NCBI GenBank assembly: GCA_028287235.1
Contig: JAQBQB010000030.1
Coordinates: forward strand, 62,001-126,000
Source of the DNA: Gemmatimonadota bacterium
GTDB lineage: Bacteria; Gemmatimonadota; Gemmatimonadetes; Gemmatimonadales; Gemmatimonadaceae
Direction of reading: 5' to 3'
DNA: 64,000 nt
In this document: positions 42,956 through 51,087 of the stretch, one piece after another
How the letters are laid out: the number at the start of each line of letters is the position of its first letter
How positions within the stretch are numbered: the first letter of the stretch is position 1
The notes under the pieces: generated by a model
What the model was told of the DNA's origin: nothing
Database searches by the model: none
What the model saw: only the letters and a program-made list of their open reading frames with translations
Made by a program: the position numbers and the translations under genes

Positions 42956-43621
42956 GTGATACACGACGACGGCGGAGGCCCCGTGTTTGAGGGGGTCGAG
43001 GAATGGCTCGAGCTCGTGGACGAGGCCTTACAAGGCCTCCACCACGCCCTCAATAACCGTATCGGCTCCCTCTCGGCCTTAGTTGAGCTGTATCAGCTCG
43101 GCGATTTGCCGCCCGACGGCTCGGGCTTCGAGAATCTCGCTGCCGACTTGACGCGCCTGGGCGAGTGCAATCGCATCGTCCGCCTCCTGCCCCGCGACGC
43201 AGTGCCTGGCGAGGAGCCGCTGATCCTGGACGACGTCTTGGCGGACGTGTTCGCCATCCACCGGTTCCTGCACGAGATCCGGGATCTCCAGGTCACGATC
43301 GTCCCCACACGCTACGTGGAGCCCGTTCGCGTCGAGCGGTGGGCGCTCGTTCGGGTGCTCACCCTGCTGCTCAACGACGCGAAGCGGTTGGCCAAGCAGG
43401 ACAAGTCCGTCGTCCGGGCGGTGACCGAGTCGGACGAACAGTGGGTTCGCGTGGAGTTTCGAGTCGGCTCGCCGCTCGTCGCCGAGGTGCCGGTGTCTGG
43501 GCGCGGCCCTTATGCGGAGCGAGTCGCCGCGTCGTTCGGTGGCGTGGTCGGACGTCGAGCGGGCGTGGCCGAGCTGCGGATGCCCACGCTCAAGGCTCGT
43601 CGCGCCGCGGACCGCCAATGA
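42956..43621 (+). CDS. Orphan DHp-like (histidine-kinase-like) protein next to csrA and motAB
   Basis: A 221-residue protein without membrane segments. Near residue 30 is a helix resembling the phosphoacceptor region of some kinases (LHHALNNRIGSLSALVELY), and a second helix DLTRLGECNRIVRLLPRD would complete a DHp hairpin. The C-terminal half has an ATPase-like alpha/beta order (RWALVRVLTLLLNDAKRLAK as an N-box-like helix; GPYAERVAASFGGVVG) but no clear G-boxes, as in ChpT/Spo0B-type phosphotransferases. Start GTG 42956 is tentative; GTG 42983 has a GGAGG just upstream. Its last 32 bp overlap csrA tail to tail. Confidence 0.65.
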   Translation: MIHDDGGGPVFEGVEEWLELVDEALQGLHHALNNRIGSLSALVELYQLGDLPPDGSGFENLAADLTRLGECNRIVRLLPRDAVPGEEPLILDDVLADVFAIHRFLHEIRDLQVTIVPTRYVEPVRVERWALVRVLTLLLNDAKRLAKQDKSVVRAVTESDEQWVRVEFRVGSPLVAEVPVSGRGPYAERVAASFGGVVGRRAGVAELRMPTLKARRAADRQ

Positions 43622-43832
43622 CGCGCAGCCACTGCTGGCCTTCGGGACCCACGGCGCCGGCGCGCTGATTTTCCGCGGTCACGTCGCTCACGATCTCGCC
43701 GCGCAAAATGGTGACGTCGTCGGGTGCTTCGATGCCGAGCCGCACCCCTCTACGGTCGCACGCCAGCACGACGACCTTGATCCCGTCGCCAATCTGAATC
43801 GAATCACCAACTTTCCGGCCAAGAATCAGCAT
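43590..43832 (-). CDS. csrA: Carbon storage/flagellar translational regulator CsrA
   Basis: An 80-residue RNA-binding dimer protein: MLILGRKVGDSIQIGDGIKV, RRGVRLGIEAPDDVTILRGE. The RNA-contact residues of beta1 (LILGRKVG) and beta5 (VRLGIEAP...) are kept. The tail is longer than in E. coli CsrA (61 residues). In flagellated bacteria with this gene order CsrA represses flagellin translation and is antagonised by FliW; fliW is not in the window. It lies 9 bp after flgK, at the end of the flgF-csrA run. Confidence 0.95.
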   Translation of the reverse strand: MLILGRKVGDSIQIGDGIKVVVLACDRRGVRLGIEAPDDVTILRGEIVSDVTAENQRAGAVGPEGQQWLRVIGGPRRDEP

Positions 43833-43841
43833 CCGATAATA

Positions 43842-45272
43842 CTACTGCCCGAGACCGATCAATGTCTGCATCATCTGGTCGACGGTGTTGACGAGACGCG
43901 CGGCGGCCTGGTAGGAATGCTGGTGCTGAATCACGTTGATGAGCTCCTCGTCCGTCGTAACGCCGCTCACGCTCTGTCGCCGCGTGTTCGCGTTGGTCAT
44001 CATGGTGGTCTTGACCGTCGAATCGTCCTGGGCCTGGCTGGTCGTGGTCGCCAGATCGCCGATGATCGAGTTGTAGAAGTCGCCGAGGGTCGTCGTGGCC
44101 ACCGTGGCGCCGGCCGCTGACGTGATCGTCTGCGACGAGCTCTGCAACCCGGCGAGCGCGAGTGCCGCGTCGTTGTTGCCCGGACCGGTCGCGGCGGCAC
44201 CCGAAACCGCCACGGCATTCGCGTCCGTCATCGTCGTCGCGAGCCGCATTCCGCGCGCCGTCAGCCGCGGATCGACGCCCGACGGCGCCGGGTTGGTCAC
44301 GTCGAAGAAGTTGCCGGCGGCGCTCGCCACCGGCGGAGTACCCGAGTAGATCTTGCCCGTGGAGTGAATCGCGTTCACGCTCTGGACGATGCCCTTGGCG
44401 AGCGAGTCGAGCTTCGCCATCACGTCGGGAATGTGCGTGGACGACAGCGTGATCTCCGCGCCCAGACTTCCACCAATTCCCGCGAGCGGAATGTTGCTCC
44501 CCGAATAGGCCACCGTCGGCGGTTGGCCGTCGATCATCTGCAGCGGCTTCACCGTGGCGCCGTCGACGATCATGCGGCCCGAGATGTAGACGCCCACCGT
44601 GCCGTTCGTCCGCTCCACGACCTGGCCGCCGGCGAGCTTCGACAGCTGGTCGAGCAACCGGTCGCGCGCGTCGCGCAGGTCGTTCGCCGAGTTGCCGTTC
44701 GACTCGGCCGACAGGATCTGCGTGTTGTACTGGGCGATCTGGCCGCCGAGCTCGTTCACCTTGTTGACGTCCGCGTTCATCGCTTCGCGGTTGCTCTGAT
44801 CGAGCTGGTCGATCTGCGACGCCATCTGATTGAGCTTCGTGGCGACGGTCTGGCCGGATTGCCGTACCACGGATTTCGCCGCGGTGTTCGTCGGGTCAGT
44901 CGACAGGTCGCTCCACGAGGACCAGAACGCGTCCAGCGACGCGGAGAGTCCGTTGTCGCTCGGCTCGTTGAAGATGCCTTGAATCTGATTCAGCGAGGCC
45001 GCGGTCGTGTCGGCGCCCGTCGCACCCGATGCGTCGGAGCGGTAGGTCGCGTCGAGGAGCACGTCGCGCGCGCGAGAGATCCCCGTGATCTCCACGCCGG
45101 TGCCGATGGTTCCATAGGGAAACACCGTCGGCAGCGAGGTTGCCGTGTCGGCGCGCTGGCGTGAATAGCCCTCGGTCGTGGCGTTGCTGATGTTCTGCGA
45201 CGCGGTCTGAATGGCGGCCTGCTGCACACTCATGCCCGCGCGGGCCATGTTGAGAATGCTGCCGATGCTCAT
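43842..45272 (-). CDS. flgK: Flagellar hook-associated protein 1
   Basis: 476 residues. N-terminal rod/hook-type helix IGSILNMARAGMSVQQAAIQ-TASQNISNATTEGYSRQRAD, the FlgK signature. A mid-part domain region (LNQMASQIDQLDQSNREAMN) follows, and the C-terminal helix with VTTDEELINVIQHQHSYQAA and ARLVNTVDQMMQTLIGLG. It is exported by the flagellar secretion system and forms the hook-filament junction. ATG overlaps the flgN stop by one base. flgL, which normally follows, is not found. Confidence 0.95.
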   Translation of the reverse strand: MSIGSILNMARAGMSVQQAAIQTASQNISNATTEGYSRQRADTATSLPTVFPYGTIGTGVEITGISRARDVLLDATYRSDASGATGADTTAASLNQIQGIFNEPSDNGLSASLDAFWSSWSDLSTDPTNTAAKSVVRQSGQTVATKLNQMASQIDQLDQSNREAMNADVNKVNELGGQIAQYNTQILSAESNGNSANDLRDARDRLLDQLSKLAGGQVVERTNGTVGVYISGRMIVDGATVKPLQMIDGQPPTVAYSGSNIPLAGIGGSLGAEITLSSTHIPDVMAKLDSLAKGIVQSVNAIHSTGKIYSGTPPVASAAGNFFDVTNPAPSGVDPRLTARGMRLATTMTDANAVAVSGAAATGPGNNDAALALAGLQSSSQTITSAAGATVATTTLGDFYNSIIGDLATTTSQAQDDSTVKTTMMTNANTRRQSVSGVTTDEELINVIQHQHSYQAAARLVNTVDQMMQTLIGLGQ

Positions 45273-45805
45273 CAGATCCTCCGATCGAGAAGGCTGTGCA
45301 TCTGCGTCCGTCCCGCCGTCGTACCGGACGCGGTGGGATAGACCGGCGATTCCTGCACGCCCGCTAGTGTGCGGGCGAACGCGTCGCCCGAGGCGAGCGC
45401 GTCGCGCAGCACGCGGCGGTTGATCGAGACTTCGCGCGAGAGGGCCCGGGCGGCGTCGTGCAACTGGTCGCGCGCGTCGCGCAACGCCTGAGTCATGCGG
45501 TTGCCGAGCACTTCGTCGAGCGCGTGAATGCCGAGGTCCTCGCGCTGGCCGATGAGCGTGTTGAGTTGGCGGCGCCGGCGGCGCGCTTCGCTGAGCGTCA
45601 CGAGCACGCGGTGCGTCGAGAACACGCTATCGTCCACCGACTGTAGATCGTCCTCGCCGACGGCGTTCCGCTGCCGGCGCATCACCGCGATGAGCTCGTC
45701 GAGCAGACGACGCTCGGTCGTCAGCGCGTCGGTGAGCGAATCGATCGGCGACACGACGGTCCGCGTGGTCGGCAGGTTGTCGTGCGGATGTTCGGTGAGC
45801 GTCAT
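45272..45805 (-). CDS. flgN: FlgN-like flagellar export chaperone
   Basis: 177 residues from ATG 45805, which overlaps the flgJ stop (ATGA). The protein is almost wholly helical, with a long coiled region (DALTTERRLLDELIAVMRRQ and VLVTLSEARRRRRQLNTLIG), typical of FlgN. In the family it chaperones FlgK and FlgL; its place directly before flgK supports this. Sequence conservation of FlgN is low, so the call rests on fold and position. Confidence 0.8.
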   Translation of the reverse strand: MTLTEHPHDNLPTTRTVVSPIDSLTDALTTERRLLDELIAVMRRQRNAVGEDDLQSVDDSVFSTHRVLVTLSEARRRRRQLNTLIGQREDLGIHALDEVLGNRMTQALRDARDQLHDAARALSREVSINRRVLRDALASGDAFARTLAGVQESPVYPTASGTTAGRTQMHSLLDRRI

Positions 45806-46134
45806 CGCGGTTCTGAGCCCGTGGTTGGAGCCGTGGCCTGCGACCCGAGCCGCTGGCGAAGTTGATGGTACAGTGCCTGCGCGAGGGAGTGCTGGCCGTC
45901 CCACTGCGCCGGGACCTTCTCGGCCATCTTCTCGTCGAGCATGCCGGTAAACGTGCTTTCAGCGCTGCTCGGCGCCGCGATTCCTCCATCGGGAACGGTA
46001 TCGCGCATGGCGGCGAACATCCGCTGCACGAACACGCCCTCGAGCTGGAGAGCCGTCTTCTTCAGCTTCGCTTCCGCCGGTGAGAGCGGAGCGGCGCCTG
46101 GAAGGACGGGCGGAGTCGAGCCGATGCCGTTCAT
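45802..46134 (-). CDS. flgJ: Rod-binding protein FlgJ, N-terminal domain only
   Basis: 110 residues: LKKTALQLEGVFVQRMFAAM, RDTVPDGGI and FTGMLDEKMAEKVPAQWDGQ match the rod-binding domain of FlgJ. The C-terminal muramidase domain of enterobacterial FlgJ is absent, so another enzyme must open the peptidoglycan for the rod. A candidate lies in the fliK gene of this locus. The gene overlaps flgI and flgN by ATGA. Confidence 0.93.
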   Translation of the reverse strand: MNGIGSTPPVLPGAAPLSPAEAKLKKTALQLEGVFVQRMFAAMRDTVPDGGIAAPSSAESTFTGMLDEKMAEKVPAQWDGQHSLAQALYHQLRQRLGSQATAPTTGSEPR

Positions 46135-47357
46135 CGAACGATGATCTCGGCCGCGATGGCGCCGATGGCGCGCAACGATTCGAAGATCGCGGCGATCTCC
46201 GACGGCGGCGCCTGCGCGGCATGCAGCGCCGCGGCGACGCGAGTCACCGCGGTGCCCGACGCCATGCGAAGATTTCCCGGCGGGGCCGCGGTCGTGTCGA
46301 CCGCGCCCACCGAGATCGTGATGCCGCCGTGACTGACCGTCGCTTCGCCGACCGTGAGGTCGCCGCCGGCGATGATCGTTCCGTCGCGGCTGTCGATGAT
46401 CAAGCGCGCGAGGCGCTGCGTTGCCACGCGCATGTCCTGAATGCGCGCGATCGTCATGGCCTTCTCTTCCTTCTTGTCCTTGAACTCGAGGGAGATCGAG
46501 CCGGGATCTTCGACCGAGGCCGCACCGTCGCCGAGCTCTTTGTTGATCGCCGTCGCGATGCGCGTCGCCATGGTGATGTCCGGCTCACGCAGCAACAGCT
46601 TGGAGCTCGACGCGAATTGCGGCCGCGGCATCTCGACCTCGAGTAAGCCGCCCGTGGGAATCCGCGCCGAGTTTTCGATCGCTCCGCTCTTGCCGCTGCC
46701 GAGATCGGCCAGCAACAGCGGACCCTGCGCCGACGCGACGGGTTCGCCGCCGACGTCGGACAGCATGGGCGTCATCCATAGAACGCCGCCGCGCAGCGAG
46801 CGCGCGTCGCCCACCGAGGACACGTGAATCTCGAACTTGCCGCCGGGCCGCAGGTACGGAGAGACCTCCGCCGTGACCAGCACCGCGGCAATGTTGCGCG
46901 TCTTCATCGCTTCGAGCGGAATCGTCACGCCGAAGCGCTTGAGCAGGTTCACGACGGAGTTCACCGTCATGCCGCCTTGCTTGCCGCCGCCGGACCGGTC
47001 GCCGCTGCCGTCGAGACCGACGACGAGCCCGTAACCGAGCAGCCGCACGGGGATCGCCTTGTCCTCGATCGTGAGATCGCGAACGCGTACCATCTCCTGC
47101 GCCGAGGCCGGCGCGAGGGCGACGAGCAATAACGAACCTGTCATCAGGAGGGAGCGCAGCGACCGAAGGATCCTCGTGGAGGCGAGGCGATCCTTCGCTG
47201 CGCTCAGGATGACAAGAGCTGCGTTTCGGACGACAAGCGCTGCGTTCGGGATGACAAGAGCTGCGTTTCGGACGACAAGCGCTGCGTTCGGGACGACAAG
47301 CGCTGCGTTCGGGATGACAAGAGCTGCGTTCCGGATGACAACTGATGGAGTTCTCAT
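46131..47357 (-). CDS. flgI: Flagellar P-ring protein FlgI with repeat-derived N-terminal extension
   Basis: FlgI forms the periplasmic P-ring around the rod. The conserved protein runs from a signal peptide MTGSLLLVALAPASA, then QEMVRVRDLTIEDKAIPVRL, LGYGLVVGLDGSGDRSGGG, through KFEIHVSSVGDARSLRGGVL-WMTPM to the C-terminal PPSEIAAIFESLRAIGAIAA. From ATG 47357, which overlaps the flgH stop (ATGA), it has 408 residues, the first 71 encoded by a repeat element: six NAALV-[IV]-[PRL] heptapeptides plus a palindrome-encoded stretch. ATG 47144 would give a normal 337-residue precursor but has no good ribosome site. Which start is used is open. Confidence 0.92.
   Translation of the reverse strand: MRTPSVVIRNAALVIPNAALVVPNAALVVRNAALVIPNAALVVRNAALVILSAAKDRLASTRILRSLRSLLMTGSLLLVALAPASAQEMVRVRDLTIEDKAIPVRLLGYGLVVGLDGSGDRSGGGKQGGMTVNSVVNLLKRFGVTIPLEAMKTRNIAAVLVTAEVSPYLRPGGKFEIHVSSVGDARSLRGGVLWMTPMLSDVGGEPVASAQGPLLLADLGSGKSGAIENSARIPTGGLLEVEMPRPQFASSSKLLLREPDITMATRIATAINKELGDGAASVEDPGSISLEFKDKKEEKAMTIARIQDMRVATQRLARLIIDSRDGTIIAGGDLTVGEATVSHGGITISVGAVDTTAAPPGNLRMASGTAVTRVAAALHAAQAPPSEIAAIFESLRAIGAIAAEIIVR
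47145..47330. repeat. Palindromic GATCCTTCG element plus six 21-bp tandem repeats inside flgI
   Basis: The palindrome core (47152-47205) pairs GAGCGCAGCGACCGAAGGAT with CGATCCTTCGCTGCGCTC. It is followed by six 21-bp tandem units (47205-47330; pattern AAGMGCTGCGTTYGGRAYGAC), each containing the GATGACAAG/GACGACAAG end motif. It relates to the intergenic element at 5891-6052, where units are 20 bp. Here the 21-bp length keeps the flgI reading frame. Confidence 0.82.
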
Positions 47358-47980
47358 GGCCAAAATACCGTGAGCAGGCGTCCGATGATGCCGCCGCGCG
47401 TCTTGCCGATGTCGCCGGAGAGCTGATAGGTCATGCTCGCGTCGGCGACGCGCTCGCTCTGCACGAGGTTGTCGCGCGTGATGTCGTCCGGGCGCACCCA
47501 GCCGGTGAAGTTGAGCGTCTGCTTGTTTTTGTCGACGTCCACGACCTTGACGCCTTTGAGCTGGAGTTGCCCGCTCTTGTCGACCGCGACCACCCGCACG
47601 GTGATATCGCCCTGAAACTTGGTCGCGCGGCTCGCATCGCCGCTCTGCTTGGACGACGAGTTCTTGCCGGCGCTCATGTTGCCGTCGATCGCGGGCAGCG
47701 TGGCGAGCGGTCCGATCTTCGGCGCCGCGAGGCCCATGTCGTTCTTTCGCGTTTGCTGATCGCTTCCGCTCTGCGACTTGGTCGCCGTGGCAAGCGTGGC
47801 TTCGCTGACCAGCACCGTGATGATGTCGCCCACCTGATATTCGCGGCGGTCTGCCGTCCACGACATGAGGTGGCGGGTCGGCGCCGGCGCTTGCTCCTTG
47901 TCTTTGGACTGGGCGAGCAACATCGGAGCGCTGAGCACCAGACAGATGATGGAGAAGACGAACTTGAAATACAGCTTCAT
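47354..47980 (-). CDS. flgH: Flagellar L-ring protein FlgH, apparently without lipid anchor
   Basis: 208 residues from ATG 47980. FlgH signatures: EYQVGDIITVLVSEATLATA, DMGLAAPKIG, FQGDITVRVVAVDKSGQLQL, KGVKVVDVDKNKQTLNFTGW-VRPDDITRDN and GIIGRLLTVFW. It forms the outer-membrane L-ring. The signal peptide (FSIICLVLSAPMLLA-QS) has its only Cys too early in the hydrophobic core for a lipobox, so the protein seems to be cleaved by signal peptidase I rather than lipidated. Confidence 0.94.
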   Translation of the reverse strand: MKLYFKFVFSIICLVLSAPMLLAQSKDKEQAPAPTRHLMSWTADRREYQVGDIITVLVSEATLATATKSQSGSDQQTRKNDMGLAAPKIGPLATLPAIDGNMSAGKNSSSKQSGDASRATKFQGDITVRVVAVDKSGQLQLKGVKVVDVDKNKQTLNFTGWVRPDDITRDNLVQSERVADASMTYQLSGDIGKTRGGIIGRLLTVFWP

Positions 47981-47990
47981 GTGATGATCC

Positions 47991-48461
47991 TCAATCGATG
48001 CGAACACGGCCCGGCCCCACGACCGTTGCGTCCAGTCGGCGTCCCTGCTCGGTGCGCACGATCACGCGCTCACCGATCGATCCGTTCCGCGTGACGGTAC
48101 CGCGCATGCTCACGCGAATGTTCTGGTCCTTCCATTCGATCTCCACGGGCTGGTTGGCCGTGACGACCTGCGGCGGCTCGACGGCCGGCGCGCGCAGCAC
48201 TTCGCCGGCGGTGATCACTCGGCGCGCCACCCATCCCGCCGCGACTCGAGCCGTGTCCACCGGAGCGCGCATGGTGGAATCGCGAAACTCGAAGTCGTCG
48301 GCGGTGAGCACGCTGCCGCGCGCGATCGCGCGCGTCGCGATCGCCAATCGGCGCGGACTCGCCTGCTGTGCGCCAATGCGGCGGGCAGGGAAGAGGCCGA
48401 GCGCAACGAGCGCGACGAACAGGAGCGGCTGCAGCATGCGGCGCGTACGGCGCGTCATCAA
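47991..48461 (-). CDS. flgA: P-ring assembly chaperone FlgA
   Basis: 156 residues, signal peptide LLFVALVALGLFPARRIGAQ, then the SAF domain (LAIATRAIARGSVLTADDFE) and the C-terminal FlgA domain (GEVLRAPAVEPPQVVTANQP, RTEQGRRLDATVVGPGRVRI). It is a periplasmic chaperone for FlgI. It overlaps flgG by ATGA and precedes flgH by 10 bp. Confidence 0.92.
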   Translation of the reverse strand: MMTRRTRRMLQPLLFVALVALGLFPARRIGAQQASPRRLAIATRAIARGSVLTADDFEFRDSTMRAPVDTARVAAGWVARRVITAGEVLRAPAVEPPQVVTANQPVEIEWKDQNIRVSMRGTVTRNGSIGERVIVRTEQGRRLDATVVGPGRVRID

Positions 48462-49246
48462 CGCACCATTTCCGTGGCGGTCTGCGACATCTCGTCGGCG
48501 GCTTTCACGGCCTTCGAGTTGAGCTCGTAGGCGCGTTGCGCGCTGATCATGTCGACCATCTCCTGCACGATCTCGACGTTGCTTCCCTCGAGCTGTCCCT
48601 GTACGAGACTGCCCATGCCTTCGTCGCCCGGAAAGCCCGTCGTCGCTTCGCCGGAGGCCGGCGTGGCGGCGAGCAGGTTCTGTCCCATCGATTCGAGACC
48701 GCTCGGGTTGGCGAAGCGCGCCAGCTCGAGACGTCCGAGCTCCGTCGCCTCGGTGCCGGCTCCCTTGGAGCCGCTCACCACGCCGGTCGGCGAGATGGTG
48801 ACGCTCGTGACGTCACTCGGGATCTTGATGCCGGCGCCGACCTGAAAGCCGTCGGACGTCACGAGCACGCCTTGATCGGAAATCTGGAAGCTGCCGTCGC
48901 GCGTGTAGGCCGCGGTGCCGCTGGGGAGCTGCACGGGAAAGAATCCCTCGCCGTTGATCGCGACGTCCATCGACCGGCCGGTCTGCTCGAGCGCGCCCTG
49001 GGTGTGCAGCCGCACCACGGCGGTGAGGTGCGTGCCGCGGCCGACCTGGATCGCCGGAGAGGTGTTCGTCTCCGAGCTGCCGAGGACCTGCGGACCCTGC
49101 ATGTTCTGATAGAGCAGGTCTTCGAACTGCGCGCGGCCGCGCTTGAAGCCCGTGGTGTTCACGTTCGCGAGGTTGTTCGCGATGACTTCGGTGCGGGTCT
49201 GCTGCGCGGCCATGCCGGTCGCGGCGGTTCTGAGGGCGGGATTCAT
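48458..49246 (-). CDS. flgG: Flagellar distal rod protein FlgG
   Basis: 262 residues. N-terminal rod motif MNPALRTAATGMAAQQTRTE-VIANNLANVNTTGFKRGRAQ, then GRSMDVAINGEGFFPVQLPS and GSFQISDQGVLVTSDGFQVG, and the C-terminal VQGQLEGSNVEIVQEMVDMI-SAQRAYELNSKAVKAADEM. It is exported and builds the distal rod. It lies 47 bp after flgF. Confidence 0.95.
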   Translation of the reverse strand: MNPALRTAATGMAAQQTRTEVIANNLANVNTTGFKRGRAQFEDLLYQNMQGPQVLGSSETNTSPAIQVGRGTHLTAVVRLHTQGALEQTGRSMDVAINGEGFFPVQLPSGTAAYTRDGSFQISDQGVLVTSDGFQVGAGIKIPSDVTSVTISPTGVVSGSKGAGTEATELGRLELARFANPSGLESMGQNLLAATPASGEATTGFPGDEGMGSLVQGQLEGSNVEIVQEMVDMISAQRAYELNSKAVKAADEMSQTATEMVR

Positions 49247-49293
49247 ATGGACGGTGGGCTAGTGACTATTCGCTGATTGATATTCGATATCGC

Positions 49294-49989
49294 TTACAGC
49301 GGCTTGGCGAGCTGCGTGGTGATCGTCTCGTTGGTCTGGTCGACCTGCATGATCGCTTTCTGCACCGACGCGTACGAGCGCTGCACCGAGACCATGTCGA
49401 TCAACGCGGTCATCGAGTTGACGTTGCTCTCTTCGATGTAGCCCTGCTTCACGGCGCGATCCTTCGGCGCCACGATCTCCTTCGTTGCCGCGGGCACCCA
49501 GAGCGACTCGCCTTCGCGCGCCGGCGCGGTACCCTTCGGCGCGTTCTCGACGCGCAACGTGTCGACGAGCTGGCCGCCCTGCGTGACTTCACCGTCCGCC
49601 GCGATGTTGATCGGTCCGTCGGCCAGCTTCATCGGTCCTTTGGTGCCGAGCAGCTGGTTGCCGTTGGCGTCGACGAGGAAATGCTTGTCATCGACGCGAA
49701 GGCTGCCGCCGCGCGTATAGCGCTCACCGTTCGCGCTCTTCACGACGAAGAACCCGTTACCGTTGAGCGCGACGTCCATGGAGTTGTTGGTCTGCTTCAG
49801 ATTGCCAGTGCTCATGTCCGACGTCGCCTCGGCCACCGGCCGAACGCCGTCGAGCAGGCGCGCGAACACGCGCTGCGCCTTGAAGCCGTCGGTCGAGACG
49901 TTGGCCAGGTTGTTGGCGACGACTTCCTGCTTGCGCTCCCAGTACCGGAGGGCGCTGGCGGCGCTGTCCATCCCATTTAGAGGGGGCAT
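49294..49989 (-). CDS. flgF: Flagellar basal-body rod protein FlgF
   Basis: 231 residues from ATG 49989 (MPPLNGMDSAASALRYWERK); ATG 49971 is an alternative. Rod-protein motifs: EVVANNLANVSTDGFKAQRV, NNSMDVALNGNGFFVVKSAN, RGGSLRVDDKHFLVDANGNQ and the C-terminal SNVNSMTALIDMVSVQRSYA. The order flgF-flgG and the shorter central domain favour FlgF. It is the first gene of the flgF-csrA run, downstream of a terminator. Confidence 0.88.
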   Translation of the reverse strand: MPPLNGMDSAASALRYWERKQEVVANNLANVSTDGFKAQRVFARLLDGVRPVAEATSDMSTGNLKQTNNSMDVALNGNGFFVVKSANGERYTRGGSLRVDDKHFLVDANGNQLLGTKGPMKLADGPINIAADGEVTQGGQLVDTLRVENAPKGTAPAREGESLWVPAATKEIVAPKDRAVKQGYIEESNVNSMTALIDMVSVQRSYASVQKAIMQVDQTNETITTQLAKPL

Positions 49990-50333
49990 GTTTTGGGAGC
50001 CTGGCTGGAAGCGAGAGGAGGGAAACTGCTGGCACAGCGGTGGTACACGTGCCACTGCAAAGGCAACCCACATGCCCTCTGCGAGCGAACGAAAAGTACG
50101 GCTGTAAGCTGTTGTCAGGAAACGACTTGTGCGTTGATATGTCCTAAATTAAGGACGACCATTCGGTTAGGCAGTTATTGCCGATGTGGTCAGAGTTGCC
50201 GGGTCGTTCCGGCGATCGGCGCACTTTGCCGCTTAGCCGGCCCGAGCGGCTGTTCACAACAAGAAAGTCCGAGCTCGAGAGCCCGGACTTTTCTTTTTGC
50301 CCACCCAATCCCCCCGCGAGCGAAGGCGCCGAG
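49990..50333. other. 344-bp intergenic region between flgF and fliA
   Basis: No gene of its own. It holds the fliA-side terminator hairpin (50264-50291). The 270 bp between that hairpin and flgF should contain the flgF operon promoter. I looked for sigma-28 (TAAA-N15-GCCGATAA) and sigma-54 (GG-N10-GC) elements on the minus strand and found no acceptable match. Confidence 0.5.
50264..50291 (-). terminator. Intrinsic terminator after fliA, possibly bidirectional
   Basis: An 8-bp stem AAAGTCCG/CGGACTTT (50264-50271, 50284-50291), continued by GCTC/GAGC after one mismatch. On the minus strand it is followed by CTTGTTG; on the plus strand by the stronger TTCTTTTT. It lies 42 bp past the fliA stop. 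Confidence 0.65.
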
Positions 50334-51086
50334 TTACGACGCCAGCGCTACGCCAATCGTCTCCCGCAACCGCGACAACGCCTTCGACCGAATCTGCGAC
50401 ACGCGCGATTCCGTCAGCCCCAAAATCTCGGCGATCTCGTGCAGCTTGAGCTCCTCGAAGTAGTAAAGCGCCAACACCGTCCGCTCCTGCTCCTTGAGCT
50501 TCATGATCGCTTCGCGCAGCATCGCGACTTCCTGCTCGCGGCCGAGCTGCTCGTCGACGCCGTTTTCCGGGTCGGTGTGCAGGAGGTCGAGCGGCGACAC
50601 GTGGTTCTCACCGCGGTCGTTCGCCGGCCGGTCGATCGGCACGCGGATCGCGCCCTCGACGTCGGACTCCCACTTCCAGAGCGTCTTCACGTCGACGCCA
50701 AGTGCCGCGGCGACTTCGTGATCTTCGGGCACGCGGCAGAGCTTCGCCGCGAGCGTCGAACGCGCCGAGGTGATGTCGCGCGTCTTGCGCCGCACGGAGC
50801 GCGGCACGTGATCCTGGCGACGCAGCTCGTCGAGGATCGCGCCGCGGATGCGCGGCACGGCGAACGTGCTGAACGCCAGTCCGCGGTCGGGGTCGAAGGC
50901 GCTCATCGCCGACATCAGGCCGAGCGTACCGGCGCTGACCAACTCGTCGTGATCGAGCTCGTTGCTCAACTTGCGCTCGAGCTGCCGTGCAACGTGATGC
51001 ACGAGGCTCAAGTTCTCAGTGAGGAGCACGTCTCGGGCGGCCAGGTCGCCATTGGCGAAGGCAGTCCAGTTGGCTCGCGATTCCAT
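50334..51086 (-). CDS. fliA: Flagellar sigma factor sigma-28 (FliA)
   Basis: 250 residues with sigma-70 family regions: region 2 (LVHHVARQLERKLSNELDHD, AFDPDRGLAFSTFAVPRIRG, AILDELRRQDHVPRSVRRKT), region 3 (LAAKLCRVPEDHEVAAALGV) and region 4 (ERTVLALYYFEELKLHEIAE, ILGLTESRVSQIRSKALSRL). It directs transcription of late flagellar genes. One base separates it from flhG. The anti-sigma factor gene flgM is not visible in the window. Confidence 0.95.
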   Translation of the reverse strand: MESRANWTAFANGDLAARDVLLTENLSLVHHVARQLERKLSNELDHDELVSAGTLGLMSAMSAFDPDRGLAFSTFAVPRIRGAILDELRRQDHVPRSVRRKTRDITSARSTLAAKLCRVPEDHEVAAALGVDVKTLWKWESDVEGAIRVPIDRPANDRGENHVSPLDLLHTDPENGVDEQLGREQEVAMLREAIMKLKEQERTVLALYYFEELKLHEIAEILGLTESRVSQIRSKALSRLRETIGVALAS

Positions 51087-51087
51087 A

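Noticed and set aside
47205-47330. CRISPR-like array
   Set aside because: The six 21-bp units are contiguous with no spacers and no cas genes nearby; it is a tandem satellite of a palindromic element.
46131-47861. A longer FlgI starting inside flgH
   Set aside because: The frame remains open upstream of 47357 but overlaps flgH out of frame with no FlgI-like residues; the ATGA junction at 47357 is the sensible limit.
49990-50260. Sigma-28 or sigma-54 promoter before flgF
   Set aside because: A TAAG...GCCGATCG pair has spacing of 11 instead of 15, and a TGGCAC site has no GC at the required distance. Neither meets the consensus.
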